Origin: Lentisphaeria bacterium
GTDB taxonomy: Bacteria; Verrucomicrobiota; Lentisphaeria; Victivallales; JAUVCU01
Assembly (NCBI GenBank): GCA_030590715.1
Contig: JAUVCU010000076.1
Coordinates: 1-7,189 of the forward strand
Direction of reading: 5' to 3'
Length of the DNA: 7,189 bases
The notes beneath the pieces are model-generated. The model saw only the letters and a list, made by a program, of their open reading frames with translations. It was not told where the DNA came from and did no database searches. Shown one piece after another: positions 5,832 through 7,189 of this stretch. The translations under genes were made by a program, and so were the position numbers. Each line of letters begins with the position of its first letter. Position 1 is the first letter of the stretch.

Positions 5832-6821
5832 ATGTTACCAAAAGCACTAGAAGAAGCCTACTCGGTACTAGACACAGGCGAACCGATTTCACGGGAGCTA
5901 GCAGAATCACTTGCTGTACTTCCCGGAGAAAATACTCTCGACCTCCTTTCACTTGCTCATAAAGTGAAAAACAAATATTCAGAGGATATGCATTCGTGTT
6001 CGATTATAAGTGCAAAATCGGGCCTCTGTTCAGAAAACTGCAAATTCTGTGCACAGTCAGCGCATCACGACTCGAATGCCGATATCTATGACCTGATGGA
6101 GCCGGAGACAATTGTCGAACAAGCGGCAATATGTTTTGAGAACGGCATGGAACGCTTTGGGATCGTCACCAGTGGAGCCGGATTTAAGGTGATCAACGAC
6201 GACTTCAAATCTATTCTTCAAGCAATTGATACGTTGAAAGAGCGCTATCCGGACAAAAAGATTTGCGCAGCTGTTGGTACAATATCGGATGAATGTATTG
6301 ACGAGCTTCTTGCCCGCGATATCGACAACTACGGATTTAACCTTCAGGTTGCTCCGGCAAAATTTGAAGAACTTGTTGCAACAACGCATACCAGCGATGA
6401 TAAAATCAGCATGATCAAAAAACTGACAGCTAAAGGCGCATCAGTTTGCAGTGGCGGCGTACTTGGAATTGGCGAAACAATGGCCGACCGCATCGAACTG
6501 GCATATACATTCCAGGAGCTCGAGGTAAATGTTATCCCGTTAAATGTGTTGATGCCTATGGAAGGAACCCCACTTGAACATCAGAAACCTATCCCAGTTA
6601 TCGAGGTAGCAAAAACATTCGCCCTATTCAGACTTATCAATCCGACTAAAGTAATCAAATTTGCGGCTGGTCGCGAAACAATGATGAATGATTATCAAGG
6701 ACTATTGATGTTGTCGGGAGCAAACGGGCTGCTTATGGGCGGATACCTGACGGCACGCGGGCGTGATATTCCGCTCGATCAAACATTCACCGATCAATTA
6801 GCTGCATTCTCTAAAAAATAA
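5832..6821 (+). CDS. bioB: Biotin synthase-like radical SAM protein (anaerobe-type BioB)
   Basis: BioB inserts sulfur into dethiobiotin to make biotin, the last step of the pathway, in the cytosol. This protein has 329 residues, against 346 in E. coli. The radical-SAM cluster motif is C66-x3-C70-x2-C73 within GLCSENCKFCAQSAHH. Counterparts of E. coli auxiliary-cluster ligands Cys128, Cys188 and Arg260 are C145 (ICAAVGT), C206 (VCSGGVLGIGE) and R281 (AAGRE). The Cys97 position is Gly110 (RFGIVTSG). An extra C56 precedes the motif (HSCSIISAKSG). Loss of Cys97 with this extra Cys matches clostridial-like enzymes and, as I recall, Type II BioBs with a 4Fe-5S auxiliary cluster. The dethiobiotin motif YNHNLDTS reads YGFNLQVA (167-174), which is unusual. 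No Shine-Dalgarno precedes the ATG, and no other start fits the frame, which is closed by a stop at 5793-5795. HydE- or HmdB-type function is less likely. Confidence 0.85.
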   Translation: MLPKALEEAYSVLDTGEPISRELAESLAVLPGENTLDLLSLAHKVKNKYSEDMHSCSIISAKSGLCSENCKFCAQSAHHDSNADIYDLMEPETIVEQAAICFENGMERFGIVTSGAGFKVINDDFKSILQAIDTLKERYPDKKICAAVGTISDECIDELLARDIDNYGFNLQVAPAKFEELVATTHTSDDKISMIKKLTAKGASVCSGGVLGIGETMADRIELAYTFQELEVNVIPLNVLMPMEGTPLEHQKPIPVIEVAKTFALFRLINPTKVIKFAAGRETMMNDYQGLLMLSGANGLLMGGYLTARGRDIPLDQTFTDQLAAFSKK

Positions 6822-6838
6822 AACAAAGCACACGAATT

Positions 6839-7183
6839 ATGACAACATTTGAAATACCCTATAACAGCGAAGTAACAGAAGAAGCACTTCTTGCGTTTTT
6901 GAATTCAAATATAGATAAAATCAAGCCGGCAATACACACCGATATGTCACATCAATTAATCGGAGCCCTTTCTGAAAAGCCGGTAATTACCCGAGTTTCT
7001 TTCTCCTGCTCTAACCGCATAAAAGTAGAATACGCATTCGACTGGTCAATTCACAATTTGTGTTTAAATATCATCGACAATAAGACAGAAAAAAGTTACT
7101 TCACGGCGAAGCTATTGGACAATGCACTGCAATTTGAAAAGGCATTATCATCAAAGGACCGCTCAACTCACGACGAGCTGTAA
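6839..7183 (+). CDS. Unrecognised 114-residue protein in the bioB operon
   Basis: I do not recognise this family. The gene starts 17 bases after the bioB stop on the same strand, so it is probably co-transcribed with bioB. Like bioB it lacks a Shine-Dalgarno sequence before its ATG. The protein has no signal peptide or membrane segment and looks like a small soluble alpha/beta domain. A likely helix (about 13-30) is followed by alternating-hydrophobic strands (about 48-57, 60-68 and 73-80) and a second helix (about 88-104), with a polar tail ending HDEL. Two Cys (57 and 75) lie in the strand region, but there is no metal-binding cluster motif. A role linked to biotin synthesis is inferred from position alone. 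The gene is complete: its stop lies six bases before the window end. Confidence 0.75.
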   Translation: MTTFEIPYNSEVTEEALLAFLNSNIDKIKPAIHTDMSHQLIGALSEKPVITRVSFSCSNRIKVEYAFDWSIHNLCLNIIDNKTEKSYFTAKLLDNALQFEKALSSKDRSTHDEL

Positions 7184-7189
7184 TTCTAC

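Noticed and set aside
5832..6821. Alternative calls HydE, PylB or HmdB for the radical SAM protein
   Set aside because: The CAQSAHH, VCSGGVLGIGE and PLNVLMPMEGTP blocks are those of biotin synthase, although the missing ligand and altered substrate motif leave some doubt.

Overview
The window is AT-rich bacterial chromosome with four gene units and three long, hairpin-rich intergenic stretches. The gene content suggests an anaerobe: a pyrophosphate-dependent phosphofructokinase, and a biotin synthase whose cysteine pattern resembles the form found in obligate anaerobes. The thioredoxin reductase N-terminus and the large DUF748 envelope protein suggest a Gram-negative cell. By feel the TrxB and PFP sequences resemble PVC-type lineages such as Lentisphaerota, Kiritimatiellota or Verrucomicrobiota. 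That placement is a guess from memory, not a search result.

Layout. 1-179 (minus): start of trxB, cut by the window edge. 180-565: divergent promoter region. 566-1792 (plus): pfp, with very biased codon use and its own strong terminator at 1821-1852. 1853-2205: non-coding, with near-contiguous hairpins that best fit the minus strand. 2206-5352 (minus): a 1048-residue DUF748/AsmA-like protein with an N-terminal membrane anchor. 5353-5831: 479 bases without a gene, holding a tiled series of potential plus-strand stems ending in a run of eight T, then a promoter-like pair of boxes overlapped by a 9-bp inverted repeat just before bioB. 5832-6821 (plus): bioB. 6839-7183 (plus): an unrecognised 114-residue protein, probably co-transcribed with bioB.

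The genes do not form one pathway: redox maintenance (trxB), glycolysis/gluconeogenesis (pfp), envelope biogenesis (DUF748) and biotin synthesis (bioB) sit side by side. trxB/pfp are divergent, pfp/DUF748 convergent and DUF748/bioB divergent.

The points most worth a second look are: the bioB protein, which has lost the Cys97-equivalent ligand, gained an upstream Cys and diverged at the dethiobiotin-binding motif; the possible operator over the bioB promoter; the candidate structured RNA at 5500-5673; the hairpin array at 1970-2191; and the unknown protein in the bioB operon. I see no mobile element, CRISPR array, tRNA or rRNA.
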